Shown here piece by piece: positions 8,965-18,520 of a stretch of DNA of 64,000 nucleotides (position 1 is the first letter of the stretch; every line of letters starts with the position of its first letter). Position numbers and translations under genes: made by a program. The stretch lies in the NCBI GenBank assembly GCA_964511665.1, contig CAZEHA010000005.1, positions 35,170 through 99,169 on the forward strand, read 5' to 3'. The notes below the pieces were generated by a model, which made no database searches, was not told the DNA's origin, and worked only from the letters and a program-made list of their open reading frames with translations. This DNA comes from JAGOEF01 sp964511665 (lineage in GTDB: Bacteria > Bacteroidota > Bacteroidia > Bacteroidales > ML635J-15).

Positions 8965-10802
8965 GATTCAGAAGATGTTTTATGGTTATATACAGCACTG
9001 TAGCCCGACAATAAATGTGTGACCCGAGACGAAGGCGATGGAATAAGGTCGCAACCGATGATATCAGACCATTCTTTATCTATTTTATTAATTATAGATT
9101 CGTTCATAGATACTATGTTAGGCCAATCGCGGTTAAAATTATCATTTGTTTTCGATTTTATCTGTGCATTCACATACAGACAATTGTTTTGTATCAGGCA
9201 GTCGTAGCCGGGGTCGATACTGTTTAGAACATACCAGGCTTGCAGATAGGGCGATAGCTTTTCAACACCCGAATTCACAACAGCTATCAGCTTGGCATTG
9301 GGTTGTAACTGGTGTATTGTAGCAGCAATGTCGCCGAAAGACGGGGCTTCGTGTGGTGTAATGGCAGCAACTACAATATTGCCAAACACACAGCAATCGT
9401 ATCCGGCTATTTTATTGAAAAGAACTTCGTCGTTGTTATCGGTTGGGTTATTGCTTGTTTGTGTTGCGTCGATGAGTATTTTTCCGCTTTGTGCCATTTT
9501 ATACGCAGCATGGTCGAGAACGTCGGCAGGCCCCATACTGATGTGTACATCGGTATGCATATCAATTTGCGAAATAATAGCTTGTAGGTAATACGGAAAA
9601 TTAGAAAAATTGAATGATTCGGGTACACATACAATAACTTTGGCAAACATCATCTGCCCGTTACCCAACAAGGCATGCATTATTTTAAGGGCATGTCCGG
9701 GGTAATCGGTTGTCATTTTAATAAACACCAGATTGTGTGCTACGCCATACGAAGGCAGATATATGTCGGATATTTCGGGGTGCATCATTTTAAGTGCATG
9801 TACAAAGATTCTTTCGGTGGCCAGAGCCATGTATTCATCTTCCATGGGTGGCACCCCCACAATAGTTGATGGATATACTGCATTTTTACGATGGGTAATG
9901 CAAGTAACGTGAAACACCGGATATTCATCGGGTAGCGAATACACTCCGGTATGGTCGCCAAAAGGGCCTTCGGTTCTAAGTGCTTCGTCGGGGTCGATGT
10001 ACCCTTCAATTACAATGTCGGCATCTTCGGGTACGCTGATTGCCTGGGTGAGGCATTTCACAAATCTCACTTTCTTACGGCGCAGAAAACCGGTCATTAT
10101 AAACTCGTCGATGCCGTCGGGAAGGGGAGCTGTGGCTGCATAAGTATATAGCGGGTCACCGCCAAGAATAACAGCTACCGGCATTTTTTTTCTTAGCTTT
10201 TTGTAGGCTCGGTAATGAGCAGCACCGCCCTTATGCATATGCCAGTGCATTCCGGTGGTTTTCTCATCAAAAACCTGCATGCGATACATGCCTGCATTGC
10301 GCACACCCGTCTCGGGATGCTGTGTGAGAACAATGGGTAGAGTAATAAAACGCCCGCCATCGTGAGGCCAGCATTGCATTATAGGTAATTTCGACAAATC
10401 GGGATTATCGAACACAACCTGCTGACATGCTGCTTTGCCCTTTGAGGATGTAGGGAAATACCCTGCTTTTCTGATGATTTGAGGAAGAAGTTTCAACTTC
10501 TTATTGTTTCGCATCTGCTTGCCCATCAATAACTTTGCCAACGACATCAATTCATTGGGGACGGTGTCGTAGTGTTGGCTGCGCAATACCGATTTCATTC
10601 GTTTCTCCGACCCAAATGCATTTATCAGCAAGGCGAAATCGGTTCCGTTGTTTTCGAATAAGAGTGCTTTTCCACCATGGGGCGATTTCATTACCCTATC
10701 GGCAACTTCGGTTATTTCGAGTATGGGCGATACAAGTGCATGTATTCTGATCAGCTCTTGCTGTTCTTCGAGTAATGCTATGAATTCCGATAGTGAGTTC
10801 AA
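8961..10802 (-). CDS. UbiD family decarboxylase
   Basis: This 613-aa protein belongs to the UbiD (de)carboxylase family, which uses prenylated FMN. The region EGPFGDHTGVYSLPDE (278-293) supplies the conserved Glu278, Asp283 and Glu293, and the NAGMYRMQVF segment (169-178) supplies the prFMN-contacting Arg174. In Bacteroidota a roughly 610-residue UbiD is usually assigned to menaquinone biosynthesis, a family inference here; the UbiX flavin prenyltransferase is not in the window. The start appears to be TTG at 10802: an in-frame TAA lies three codons upstream, and the first ATG (codon 38) would remove the conserved LSEFIALLEE start of the family. It is coupled to the downstream membrane protein by a 4-bp overlap. 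Confidence 0.9.
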   Translation of the reverse strand: MNSLSEFIALLEEQQELIRIHALVSPILEITEVADRVMKSPHGGKALLFENNGTDFALLINAFGSEKRMKSVLRSQHYDTVPNELMSLAKLLMGKQMRNNKKLKLLPQIIRKAGYFPTSSKGKAACQQVVFDNPDLSKLPIMQCWPHDGGRFITLPIVLTQHPETGVRNAGMYRMQVFDEKTTGMHWHMHKGGAAHYRAYKKLRKKMPVAVILGGDPLYTYAATAPLPDGIDEFIMTGFLRRKKVRFVKCLTQAISVPEDADIVIEGYIDPDEALRTEGPFGDHTGVYSLPDEYPVFHVTCITHRKNAVYPSTIVGVPPMEDEYMALATERIFVHALKMMHPEISDIYLPSYGVAHNLVFIKMTTDYPGHALKIMHALLGNGQMMFAKVIVCVPESFNFSNFPYYLQAIISQIDMHTDVHISMGPADVLDHAAYKMAQSGKILIDATQTSNNPTDNNDEVLFNKIAGYDCCVFGNIVVAAITPHEAPSFGDIAATIHQLQPNAKLIAVVNSGVEKLSPYLQAWYVLNSIDPGYDCLIQNNCLYVNAQIKSKTNDNFNRDWPNIVSMNESIINKIDKEWSDIIGCDLIPSPSSRVTHLLSGYSAVYNHKTSSES

Positions 10803-10811
10803 TGCCGCAAG

Positions 10812-12233
10812 TTAAAGGTCGAACTTAGCAACAAATCCATTCTGATGTTTACCTCTCGATTCAACAAACATATTTCCGAACATGGCATTCCCGCTAATTT
10901 CGCCACACACTACCAGCATGTGGTTGAGCGATACGTTGAACACTTTGGTAAGTCCTGTGGGTTTGTCGGCTGTTTTGGCCCAAAGCAGCTCTCCTGTGTC
11001 TGATATTTTCATCACCAGCATGCCGGGTGTGAAAGGAGCTTCGAGCGTTTTTACTTCTGTGTTATTTGGCAGGATAATATGATCGTAGAAGAACCCACCC
11101 GCATAACAATTGCCCTGTTTGTCGGCAACTATGCTAAGTGCCCGACTCGAATTTTGGCCTTTTGTGCTTATATGCCAATATGGATGTTCGCCTTTAAAAC
11201 ATATTACAAACCAGTTTTCGAGTAAACTGCCTTTGTTGTTTGTAACGGCATCAATTACGGTGGTGTCGCCAAAAATAGAAAAAGCGCCAATGCGTTCGGG
11301 GATATAGGCTCCGGTGTAGTATCCACAAAGGTAAACCTGGTCGTTGTGAAAGGCCATGTCGGTTACTTCTGCTTCGGTAATGGCACGGTGTATTCTTAAG
11401 AAACGCCCTTCGCTATCGAAATTGGCTACGTACACAAATCGGTGCGATGCAATCATTGGGTTGTCGTTCTTCAAATCAGTAACATCGAAACAATGGCCCG
11501 CAAAGTCGGCAATGCCCGAGAGCTCTCCGGTAATGGCAAAGTCGCCGTACTGGTTGGCTGCAATAGCAGAAATGGTAATCCCTGTAACAAAGGTGTCGCC
11601 ACCCGAAACCTGCTTCATCCAGTGGAGTTTGCCATCCTGACTAATTTTGGCGATGAAGTTGTTCTTTTCGTGGGTTTTATTCAAGGTTTTGCCATCGAGG
11701 TTTATTTCGTTTCTAAAGGCACCGGTAATGTAAATATCGTTTTTTACCCCGCCCAGCGTCATATCGGCGGCAAACACATCGGCACTACCTGTTAGTTCTT
11801 TAAGCCAAATAACCTCTCCGTTTTCGGTATTTACGCTGGCAAGTACTGCCATGTAATGTTCGCCCGAGTATGCAATTGGATGTCCTGCAAAATTGCTGCT
11901 TTTTGAACTTTGAGCAAAAATGCTAAGAACATTACCGGTAATTTCGATATTTTTAATTTTCATATCTGCCCTGTGCATCCATACAATTTCGTTGTTAATG
12001 TCGAGTCGGGCAATAAACCCGCCCCAACGATCTTTGTAGCGGTATGACCCCATAATCAGATTTTTATTGAATTCCCCTGCCAGATAAGTGTTACCATCGG
12101 TATCGGTGCAAATGCAATTCACGCTGCTTGAATAAGGACTCCCAAAAATTTTGTGATAATCAGATGTATATTGAGCAACTACCGAGGTAGAAACAATTAT
12201 CAGCAATCCCCAAAAGAATAATTTATACTTCAT
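10812..12233 (-). CDS. Secreted beta-propeller-like repeat protein
   Basis: This 473-aa protein has a signal peptide (MKYKLFFWGLLIIVSTSVVA, cut before Q). The mature part consists of repeats of the form 'D..GN.YL.G.F......G......G..D.FIAKL...G...W', as in NTYLAGEFNK, DIYITGAFRN, QVYLCGYYTG and CYAGGFFYDH. These resemble SBBP/Kelch-type propeller repeats in exported Bacteroidota proteins. No T9SS sorting domain is visible, since the protein ends within a repeat (NGFVAKFDL). It lies 9 bp upstream of the UbiD gene on the same strand. No enzymatic motif was found and its function is unknown. Confidence 0.75.
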   Translation of the reverse strand: MKYKLFFWGLLIIVSTSVVAQYTSDYHKIFGSPYSSSVNCICTDTDGNTYLAGEFNKNLIMGSYRYKDRWGGFIARLDINNEIVWMHRADMKIKNIEITGNVLSIFAQSSKSSNFAGHPIAYSGEHYMAVLASVNTENGEVIWLKELTGSADVFAADMTLGGVKNDIYITGAFRNEINLDGKTLNKTHEKNNFIAKISQDGKLHWMKQVSGGDTFVTGITISAIAANQYGDFAITGELSGIADFAGHCFDVTDLKNDNPMIASHRFVYVANFDSEGRFLRIHRAITEAEVTDMAFHNDQVYLCGYYTGAYIPERIGAFSIFGDTTVIDAVTNNKGSLLENWFVICFKGEHPYWHISTKGQNSSRALSIVADKQGNCYAGGFFYDHIILPNNTEVKTLEAPFTPGMLVMKISDTGELLWAKTADKPTGLTKVFNVSLNHMLVVCGEISGNAMFGNMFVESRGKHQNGFVAKFDL

Positions 12234-12311
12234 AACTCAATCAATTTTTTACATTGCAAAAGTGCTAAAAAAAACAATAAACGAAAACATACTTAACAAT
12301 TATAATACAAC

Positions 12312-12346
12312 AAAATCGGCATTTTATCAAGCTTCGTGCCGATTTT
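12312..12346 (-). terminator. Hairpin terminator downstream of the efflux operon
   Basis: Perfect 10-bp arms AAAATCGGCA and TGCCGATTTT (12312-12321 and 12337-12346) flank a 15-nt loop. On the minus strand the stem is followed by a T-rich run. It lies between the end of the PII-like gene and the start of the next leftward gene. Confidence 0.55.
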
Positions 12347-12436
12347 GAGTTTGCAATGGTGTACGTAAGATTAAGAATAATTAAAATTCTAACAAAATGT
12401 CAGGGTACACACCAAATCAATATCTGTAGTGAGAGC

Positions 12437-12730
12437 TTAATATCCTCCGGTAATATCCCAGACAAATGCCCTGATTCCTACTTCGGTGTTGATGTGATCG
12501 AGGTTTTTAATTTTTTGAAGTAAAACATCAACCATCTCTTCTTCTACAATGCATAGAATAGCGGAATTTATTTCGGGCCATGTGTGTGTGCCATAGTGAG
12601 GATTCCCCGTAGTGCTTCCCCTGCCTTGCATATTCGACCATTGAGAATATCCCCTTATTTCGAGGGCATCTATCATATATTCCACTTTTTCGGTCAATGC
12701 CATATTATACACAATGAATACTGCTTTCAT
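12437..12730 (-). CDS. Small PII-like protein associated with RND efflux
   Basis: This 97-aa protein has the length and beta-alpha-beta pattern of the PII/CutA-like ferredoxin fold: MKAVFIVYN strand, helix (EKVEYMIDALEIRG), a loop rich in G/S/T where PII proteins carry the T-loop (SNMQGRGSTTGNP), then a strand (SAILCIVEE), a helix and a final strand. The PII uridylylation Tyr motif is absent. Similar small proteins (DUF3240-like) sit next to RND pumps in other bacteria. It follows the pump gene by 16 bp, so it probably acts on the pump or its regulation (inference). The ligand is unknown. Confidence 0.7.
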   Translation of the reverse strand: MKAVFIVYNMALTEKVEYMIDALEIRGYSQWSNMQGRGSTTGNPHYGTHTWPEINSAILCIVEEEMVDVLLQKIKNLDHINTEVGIRAFVWDITGGY

Positions 12731-12746
12731 AGAGTTGTAGCTTTAC

Positions 12747-15700
12747 TTATTTAACATCGTTTTCGGGCATCATAAAACTGTATTTTAGGCGATGGCGGGT
12801 CTTCATGCGTAAACGTTCTCCTTTGCGCGAAAACACAGCATACAATACAGGAACAATAATCATGGTTATCAGTGTAGAGAAAATCAAACCTCCAATAACC
12901 GAAATACCCATGGGGCTCCATATTTCGGAACCTTCGCCTGTGCTCAAGGCCATTGGCAATAAACCGAGAATTGTGGTCATGGCTGTCATAAGCACAGGTC
13001 GCAATCTCGATTTACCCGAAAGGGCAATGGCTTCATTAAGCTCGTATTCTCTGTCGCGCATCAAATTGATATAATCAACCAGTACAATGGCATTTTTTAC
13101 TACAATACCTATAAGCAGTACGGCACCTAATGCAGCTATTACGCTAAGGTTGGTTCCGGTTATGAACAGTGCAAAAATAACCCCCGAGAAAGAGAATGGT
13201 ATGGCAAACATGATAATGAAAGGCATTTTGAACGACTCGAATTGCGATGCCATCACAATAAAAACAAGCAGCAACGAAATTAGCATGAGCAAGCCCAAAT
13301 CGGCAAAAGCATCTTGTTGTTCTTCGTAAGCACCACCAACGTCGATGAGTACATCGCCGGGTTTCTCAATTTTATCAACTTCGGCCTGTATTTGTTTGGC
13401 CAGTTCGCCCATTGGGATATTAAAAGGTTGTGCTGTAACCTTTACGATGCGTTCTTTGCGTCGGCGTTCAATGTTTGGTGGCGACCACTCTTCAACCACA
13501 TGTCCCAGCTCCGAAAGTCGTACTTTCACACCCTGCTGGTTCATGATTGTGATATTCTCGATATCGCTGATAGAGCCCCTGAATTCTTCTTTTAATCGAA
13601 CTACAACATCGTACTCGTCGCCGGTTTCACGGTATTTTGTTGCAGTGAAGCCCAATACGCGATTTCTTATGGCAAGCGAAACTGTAGCCGTATTCAAGCC
13701 ATATTGCGCGAGTTTTTCGCGGTCGAGCACCACTTTTAGTTCCGGTTTCGACTTGTCGCGGCTAATGGTTATGTCGCGTGCTCCATCAAGCTTTTTAATG
13801 TTTTCGGCCAATTCCGATGCTATCCGGTTGGTAACCTCAAAGTCGTATCCGTAAATTTCAACTTCGATACCCTGATTGCCAAGTCCCCCCATGCCACCGG
13901 AAAAGCCCAGGCTGAAGTCGATAATTTCGGGGATGGTTTCAAGCTGTTTTCTAAAATCATCGCCTATCTCCCAACAGCTGCGATTTCGTTGGTCGATATC
14001 AACAAGCCTGAGTTGCAGGTTTAAAATATGCGAACCCGAGCTGCTCCAAATAGCCGATACACCTCCTGCATCGTTGCTACCTGCCGAGCTCGATATAAGC
14101 TGTACTTCGGGGTAACGTTCCTTTACCAGGTCTTCAATTTTTCGTGCCACCATTTTTGTTTCATCGACGCGTGCCCCGGTTTGCAACTCAATTTTTGCTG
14201 TAACCAGACTCTGATCTGATTCAGGTATAAACTCGGTTCCTATAAAAGGCATTAGGGTAAACGATAAAACAAATATAGCCAATGCACCAACCATAATAAT
14301 AATTTTATGACGCAAGCTCCAGCGTATCACTTTTTCATACCCATTATCGATATAATCGAGGAAGCGTTTTATGGTATTGGTATATCCAAATTTGGGGAGT
14401 TTTTTTGCAGGGCGCAACCGTAGCATCAACGAACTGAGCATAGGTGTTAAGGTAATGGCTGCTATGGTAGAGGTGGTTACTACTATCGAAACAATCCAGC
14501 CCAACTGACGGAAGAGAACACCCGTCATACCGCTTACGAAAGTTAGCGGAAAGAATACGGCCAGCACCACCAGTGTTGTAACTATTACTGCCAGCCACAC
14601 TTCGTTGGTGGCATATAGAGCCGCTTCGCGTGGTGTGGCTCCTCGTTCTATATGTTTTGTGATATTTTCGAGAACCACAATGGCATCGTCAACAACCATC
14701 CCAATAGCTATAGATAAGGAAGCCAGCGAAATAATATTGATAGAGCTCCCCGAAAGGCTTAAGTAGATAAATGCCACAATCAGCGAAATGGGAATTGTAA
14801 GTATCACAATAAATGTTGCACGCCAACGTCCTAAAAAGAACAACACCACCAACACCACAAAAATCAGGGCATAAAGCAGGGTTTCCGAAAGGTTGCTAAC
14901 CGATTGTGAAATAAACTCTGAGGAGTCGAAGATGGGTTTAATCTCAACATCGGGGGGCAGTGTTTTTTTTATTTCTTCCAGTTCTTTTTTCACTTCACGG
15001 GCCACAGCTATGGTATTGCCTCCCGACTGTTTCATAACAAACATCCTGATACCCAGCTCTCCGTTGATTCGTTCTTCGAGCGACATATCTTTCACGGTGT
15101 CTTTCACGGTGGCAATGTCGTTTATGTAAATGGTTTGTCCGTTGAAACTGCCTATTACAATATCTTTGATTTGATCGCTCGATTGAAACTCTCCTTCTAC
15201 TTTCAGCTGATAATCCATTTGACCCATTTCAACATTTCCGGCAGGGAGGTTAAAGTTTTCGGCCTGCAGTATGCCCCCAATCATTTCGACCGATAAATTA
15301 TAGGCTTCTATTTTGCGAGGATCCACTTCAATATACACCGTTCGCCCGGGAGTTCCGGCCAAACCTACCGAACCAACACCCTCGATACGGTTCAGTCGGT
15401 TCACCAGCTTTTCGTCGAGTAATTTTTCGATGCCTGCATAACTTTCTTTTGCCGATATCGAATAGAAAATAATGGGCATCATGCTCGAGTTGAACTTGTA
15501 TATAATGGGCGTTTGTGCTCCATCGGGAAGGTTGTCTTTTACAAACTCCAATGCATTCCTGATGTCGTTGGCCGCTTCGTCAAGATTGGTTTCCCACTCA
15601 AATTCCAGGGTTACAATCGACATATTGTCGCGCGAAATAGAATTGATTTGTTTCAAATTCTCAACCGAATTGCAGGCATCTTCGATGGGTTTCGAAATGT

Positions 15701-15884
15701 TGGTTTCAATATCTGATGCATTGGCTCCCGCATAGATGGTTACAACCGAAATGGCCGGAAATTCAACCTCCGGATATAAGTCAACCGGCAGTCGGCTTAG
15801 CGAATAAATGCCAAATATAATCACCGCTGCAAAAATCATCAGGGTGGTGATGGGCTTCTTTACGGCACTACTGTATATACTCAT
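12747..15884 (-). CDS. RND efflux transporter, HAE1/AcrB-MdtC type
   Basis: This 1045-aa inner-membrane pump has full AcrB-family length. TM1 spans about residues 12-30. The first periplasmic loop carries YAGANASDIETNI, and TM4 holds the proton-relay pair Asp399-Asp400 in GMVVDDAIVVLENI. The second half repeats the fold, with GIVVKNAIVLVDYI supplying the TM10 Lys. Substrates are probably hydrophobic drugs, bile-salt-like compounds or lipids rather than metals, because no CusA Met cluster is visible (inference). It sits between the membrane-fusion gene (26 bp upstream) and the PII-like gene (16 bp downstream). Confidence 0.95.
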   Translation of the reverse strand: MSIYSSAVKKPITTLMIFAAVIIFGIYSLSRLPVDLYPEVEFPAISVVTIYAGANASDIETNISKPIEDACNSVENLKQINSISRDNMSIVTLEFEWETNLDEAANDIRNALEFVKDNLPDGAQTPIIYKFNSSMMPIIFYSISAKESYAGIEKLLDEKLVNRLNRIEGVGSVGLAGTPGRTVYIEVDPRKIEAYNLSVEMIGGILQAENFNLPAGNVEMGQMDYQLKVEGEFQSSDQIKDIVIGSFNGQTIYINDIATVKDTVKDMSLEERINGELGIRMFVMKQSGGNTIAVAREVKKELEEIKKTLPPDVEIKPIFDSSEFISQSVSNLSETLLYALIFVVLVVLFFLGRWRATFIVILTIPISLIVAFIYLSLSGSSINIISLASLSIAIGMVVDDAIVVLENITKHIERGATPREAALYATNEVWLAVIVTTLVVLAVFFPLTFVSGMTGVLFRQLGWIVSIVVTTSTIAAITLTPMLSSLMLRLRPAKKLPKFGYTNTIKRFLDYIDNGYEKVIRWSLRHKIIIMVGALAIFVLSFTLMPFIGTEFIPESDQSLVTAKIELQTGARVDETKMVARKIEDLVKERYPEVQLISSSAGSNDAGGVSAIWSSSGSHILNLQLRLVDIDQRNRSCWEIGDDFRKQLETIPEIIDFSLGFSGGMGGLGNQGIEVEIYGYDFEVTNRIASELAENIKKLDGARDITISRDKSKPELKVVLDREKLAQYGLNTATVSLAIRNRVLGFTATKYRETGDEYDVVVRLKEEFRGSISDIENITIMNQQGVKVRLSELGHVVEEWSPPNIERRRKERIVKVTAQPFNIPMGELAKQIQAEVDKIEKPGDVLIDVGGAYEEQQDAFADLGLLMLISLLLVFIVMASQFESFKMPFIIMFAIPFSFSGVIFALFITGTNLSVIAALGAVLLIGIVVKNAIVLVDYINLMRDREYELNEAIALSGKSRLRPVLMTAMTTILGLLPMALSTGEGSEIWSPMGISVIGGLIFSTLITMIIVPVLYAVFSRKGERLRMKTRHRLKYSFMMPENDVK

Positions 15885-15910
15885 GATGCTGTCAATTAAA
15901 AAAATGATTA

Positions 15911-16969
15911 TTACTCAACTACGCTCACTTTGTCGCCGTCGAGTAGTTTGTTCTGTCCGGCCACCACTATTTTATCGCCTTCTTTCAGGTTTTCCGAGAA
16001 AATTTCTATTCTGTCGTCGTAGCGTTTACCAAGCTCCACATTCACGCGTTGCACACTGCCGTTATTGTACAAGAACACATAACGGGTATTGGTGCCGTCT
16101 TGCAACAACACAGCCGAAATAGGAACCACCATGGCTTCTTCTTTGCCTACGTTCATATTAACACGTGCAAACATACCGGGACGAAGTTTCTCTTTGGAGT
16201 TAGGGATTTGAACCTCTACATTGAAAGTGCGGCTCATCGCATTTATAGTAGGATGTATCAAACTGATCTTTCCGGAAAATACCTCACCTGGATAGATATC
16301 GCAACTTAACTGAGTTTCCATGCCCGTCTTAATTAGAGGATAGTAGCGCTCCGAAACAGCAATTACTGCTTTAAGAGGATTGATTTGTTGAATAATTACA
16401 ACGGCAGCTTTGCCCATTTGTGTGTTGGGAGCACCGCTGAACAATTCCCCGTTTTCGAAATATTTTGCTGTAACAATACCTCCGAATGGAGCGCGCAATA
16501 CCACGTTGTCGCGCAAGAATTCAATATTGTTACGGGTTACTTCGAGCTGTGTTTTTATTTGATCGTATTGCTGCACCGCAATGCCCCCAACACGAACTAA
16601 AGTGTCGAGTCGCTGATAGTCTTTTTCGAGGCTAATCAACTGCAACTCGGCCTGATTTAAGGTCGTCCTGTCCATTTCTATCAAAACCTGACCGGCAGCT
16701 ATTCTGTCGCCAATCTTTACATTAATCTTCGAAATACGTCCGGGTTGTGCCGGTGCCAGATATAGTTCTTCGTTCGGAAGTATGTTGGCCGTGTACTCCA
16801 AATCGCGCATAACTTCGGTTTTGTGCAACTCTAGTAGTTTCACTGTTTTTTCGGAGGACTTGTTTTCGTTCTCTTTGGGCTTTTCGTTGTCTTGTTTGGC
16901 TCCGCACGAATGCATCAATACCATTGCCGGTAGCAATAACCCAATTAAAAATAATCGTTGTGTTTTCAT
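15911..16969 (-). CDS. RND efflux periplasmic adaptor (membrane fusion lipoprotein)
   Basis: This 352-aa protein has a lipoprotein signal ending in LMHSC (Cys22). The HlyD/AcrA-type order is visible: beta strands with LAPAQPGRISKINVKIGDR (lipoyl half), a short coiled-coil hairpin around residues 95-135 (ELQLISLEKDYQRLDTL), the second lipoyl half (LRAPFGGIVTAKYFENGE), a beta-barrel and a C-terminal membrane-proximal domain (RYDDRIEIFSENLKEGDKIV). It links the RND pump to the TolC homologue encoded 31 bp upstream. Confidence 0.93.
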   Translation of the reverse strand: MKTQRLFLIGLLLPAMVLMHSCGAKQDNEKPKENENKSSEKTVKLLELHKTEVMRDLEYTANILPNEELYLAPAQPGRISKINVKIGDRIAAGQVLIEMDRTTLNQAELQLISLEKDYQRLDTLVRVGGIAVQQYDQIKTQLEVTRNNIEFLRDNVVLRAPFGGIVTAKYFENGELFSGAPNTQMGKAAVVIIQQINPLKAVIAVSERYYPLIKTGMETQLSCDIYPGEVFSGKISLIHPTINAMSRTFNVEVQIPNSKEKLRPGMFARVNMNVGKEEAMVVPISAVLLQDGTNTRYVFLYNNGSVQRVNVELGKRYDDRIEIFSENLKEGDKIVVAGQNKLLDGDKVSVVE

Positions 16970-17000
16970 AAAAGGTCGAAATATTAAAATTTTGATAGTG

Positions 17001-18389
17001 TTACAAATTATTGAGTAATTTATCGAAATTAAGTTTTGCCTGAAGCAGGTTCATGATGGCCGAAACATAGTTGTTCTGTGCCTTCAGCAGGTTGTCGCTT
17101 GCTTGTGTTAGTTCAAGGCTTGACGCTACTCCGTGGGTGTACTTCAGTTCCGTTTTATCGTAAACTCTTTGTGCTACTTCGATGCTGCGTTTCTGTAGTT
17201 CATATTGTTCGTAGGCATTCAGCAAATCGTAGCGATATTGTTTTTCTTGCATCAGAAGTTGGTCTTCTACCATCAATCGGGTGTTGCGTGCTTTTTCGAA
17301 TTCTATTTTTTTCTGTTGCACCTTGGCATTTCTCATACCACTCGAAAAAATGGGTATTTTCATACTTACTCCGGCAATGTGACGTGGATTCATGTCGAAA
17401 TCGGTGGTAAGCAATTTCTCGTTGTAGCTATAAAAGCCAACAATAACGGGAGCATAATTCCATTTTTCGAGTTGCATCATTTTATTGCTGAGCTCTTCTT
17501 GAGTTACCAAAATTTTGTAACTGGGATTGTTGTCGAGAACGAATGAATCAACAAGCAATGCTCCAAAATTGATGTTGTTGATAATTGATTCGAGTTTTTC
17601 GGTAAGAATTATTTCGGTGTTCGCATCAACACCAAGTTGAAAACGAATCAGGTTGTAACTCATTTCTACGGCACGATTCATTTGGCTTTTTGCATTTGTT
17701 AGCATCATCACGGCAAGCTCTATCTGGTCAAGGTCGACCGGTTCGGCCAGGCCGGCAACAAGCATCACACGGGTTTGCTCCATTGTCTTATTCAGGTTTT
17801 CGATGCTGATGTCCATTATCTTGGTCGACTCTTCGGTAACCAAGGCCACATAGTATGCCATGGTTATTGCCTCGGTAATGTCTTTTTCGGTAATGTCGTA
17901 TGCCATTTTCGAAAGACTGTGCGCAATTCTTGCGATTTTAAGCCCAACAAGATATTGCCCCGAAAAAATAAGCTGCGATAACTGAAGCTTGGCTGAGGAA
18001 GAATTGTCCATTTTTATCGTACTCGAACTGCTTCCCATCATCTGATAGAGCAAACTTAGTATTTCGCGGTCCCCGGCGTCCAGTATTGTGAAGTCGATGT
18101 TTGGAACACTACCGCCGCCACCAAAATTCAATTCAACTTCGTAATTAAAAAAATCGGTGTAGTCAACACTTCCCTCAACCTGGGGCAAGCCCTGGGCAAT
18201 GTTTGCCCACACCTGCTTTTCGGAAATGGCAACATCGTAGGCTGAGTTTTTCAGTATTTTGTTGTGCTCAATGGCGTATTCACGGGCTTGTGAAAGGCTT
18301 AGACTCAGACTACTGCCCGATTGCGACATAACCGGAATGGCAATAATTACTGCCAAAAACATGCTCAATAATTGTTTTATACAGTTCAT
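17001..18389 (-). CDS. TolC family outer membrane efflux channel
   Basis: This 462-aa protein has a signal peptide (MNCIKQLLSMFLAVIIAIPV, cut near MSQ). The mature protein has the two-fold helical repeat of TolC proteins: LSLSQAREYAIEHNKILK near the N-terminus and a second long helical half ending YELQKRSIEVAQRVYDKTEL and the LELTQA segment. I used the ATG at 18389; an upstream TTG would add nine residues before the signal peptide. It is the second gene of the TetR-TolC-MFP-RND operon. Confidence 0.92.
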   Translation of the reverse strand: MNCIKQLLSMFLAVIIAIPVMSQSGSSLSLSLSQAREYAIEHNKILKNSAYDVAISEKQVWANIAQGLPQVEGSVDYTDFFNYEVELNFGGGGSVPNIDFTILDAGDREILSLLYQMMGSSSSTIKMDNSSSAKLQLSQLIFSGQYLVGLKIARIAHSLSKMAYDITEKDITEAITMAYYVALVTEESTKIMDISIENLNKTMEQTRVMLVAGLAEPVDLDQIELAVMMLTNAKSQMNRAVEMSYNLIRFQLGVDANTEIILTEKLESIINNINFGALLVDSFVLDNNPSYKILVTQEELSNKMMQLEKWNYAPVIVGFYSYNEKLLTTDFDMNPRHIAGVSMKIPIFSSGMRNAKVQQKKIEFEKARNTRLMVEDQLLMQEKQYRYDLLNAYEQYELQKRSIEVAQRVYDKTELKYTHGVASSLELTQASDNLLKAQNNYVSAIMNLLQAKLNFDKLLNNL

Positions 18390-18520
18390 TGTATCGAATA
18401 ATTTAAAACGGTTCAAAATAAAGTAATGTATAGTTAATGCGAAGCCTAAAATCGGTCAACATACAAAATTGCAGCCTGGAATACGACTTTTCACCGAACG
18501 GCTTATTTATGTATGCCTTA

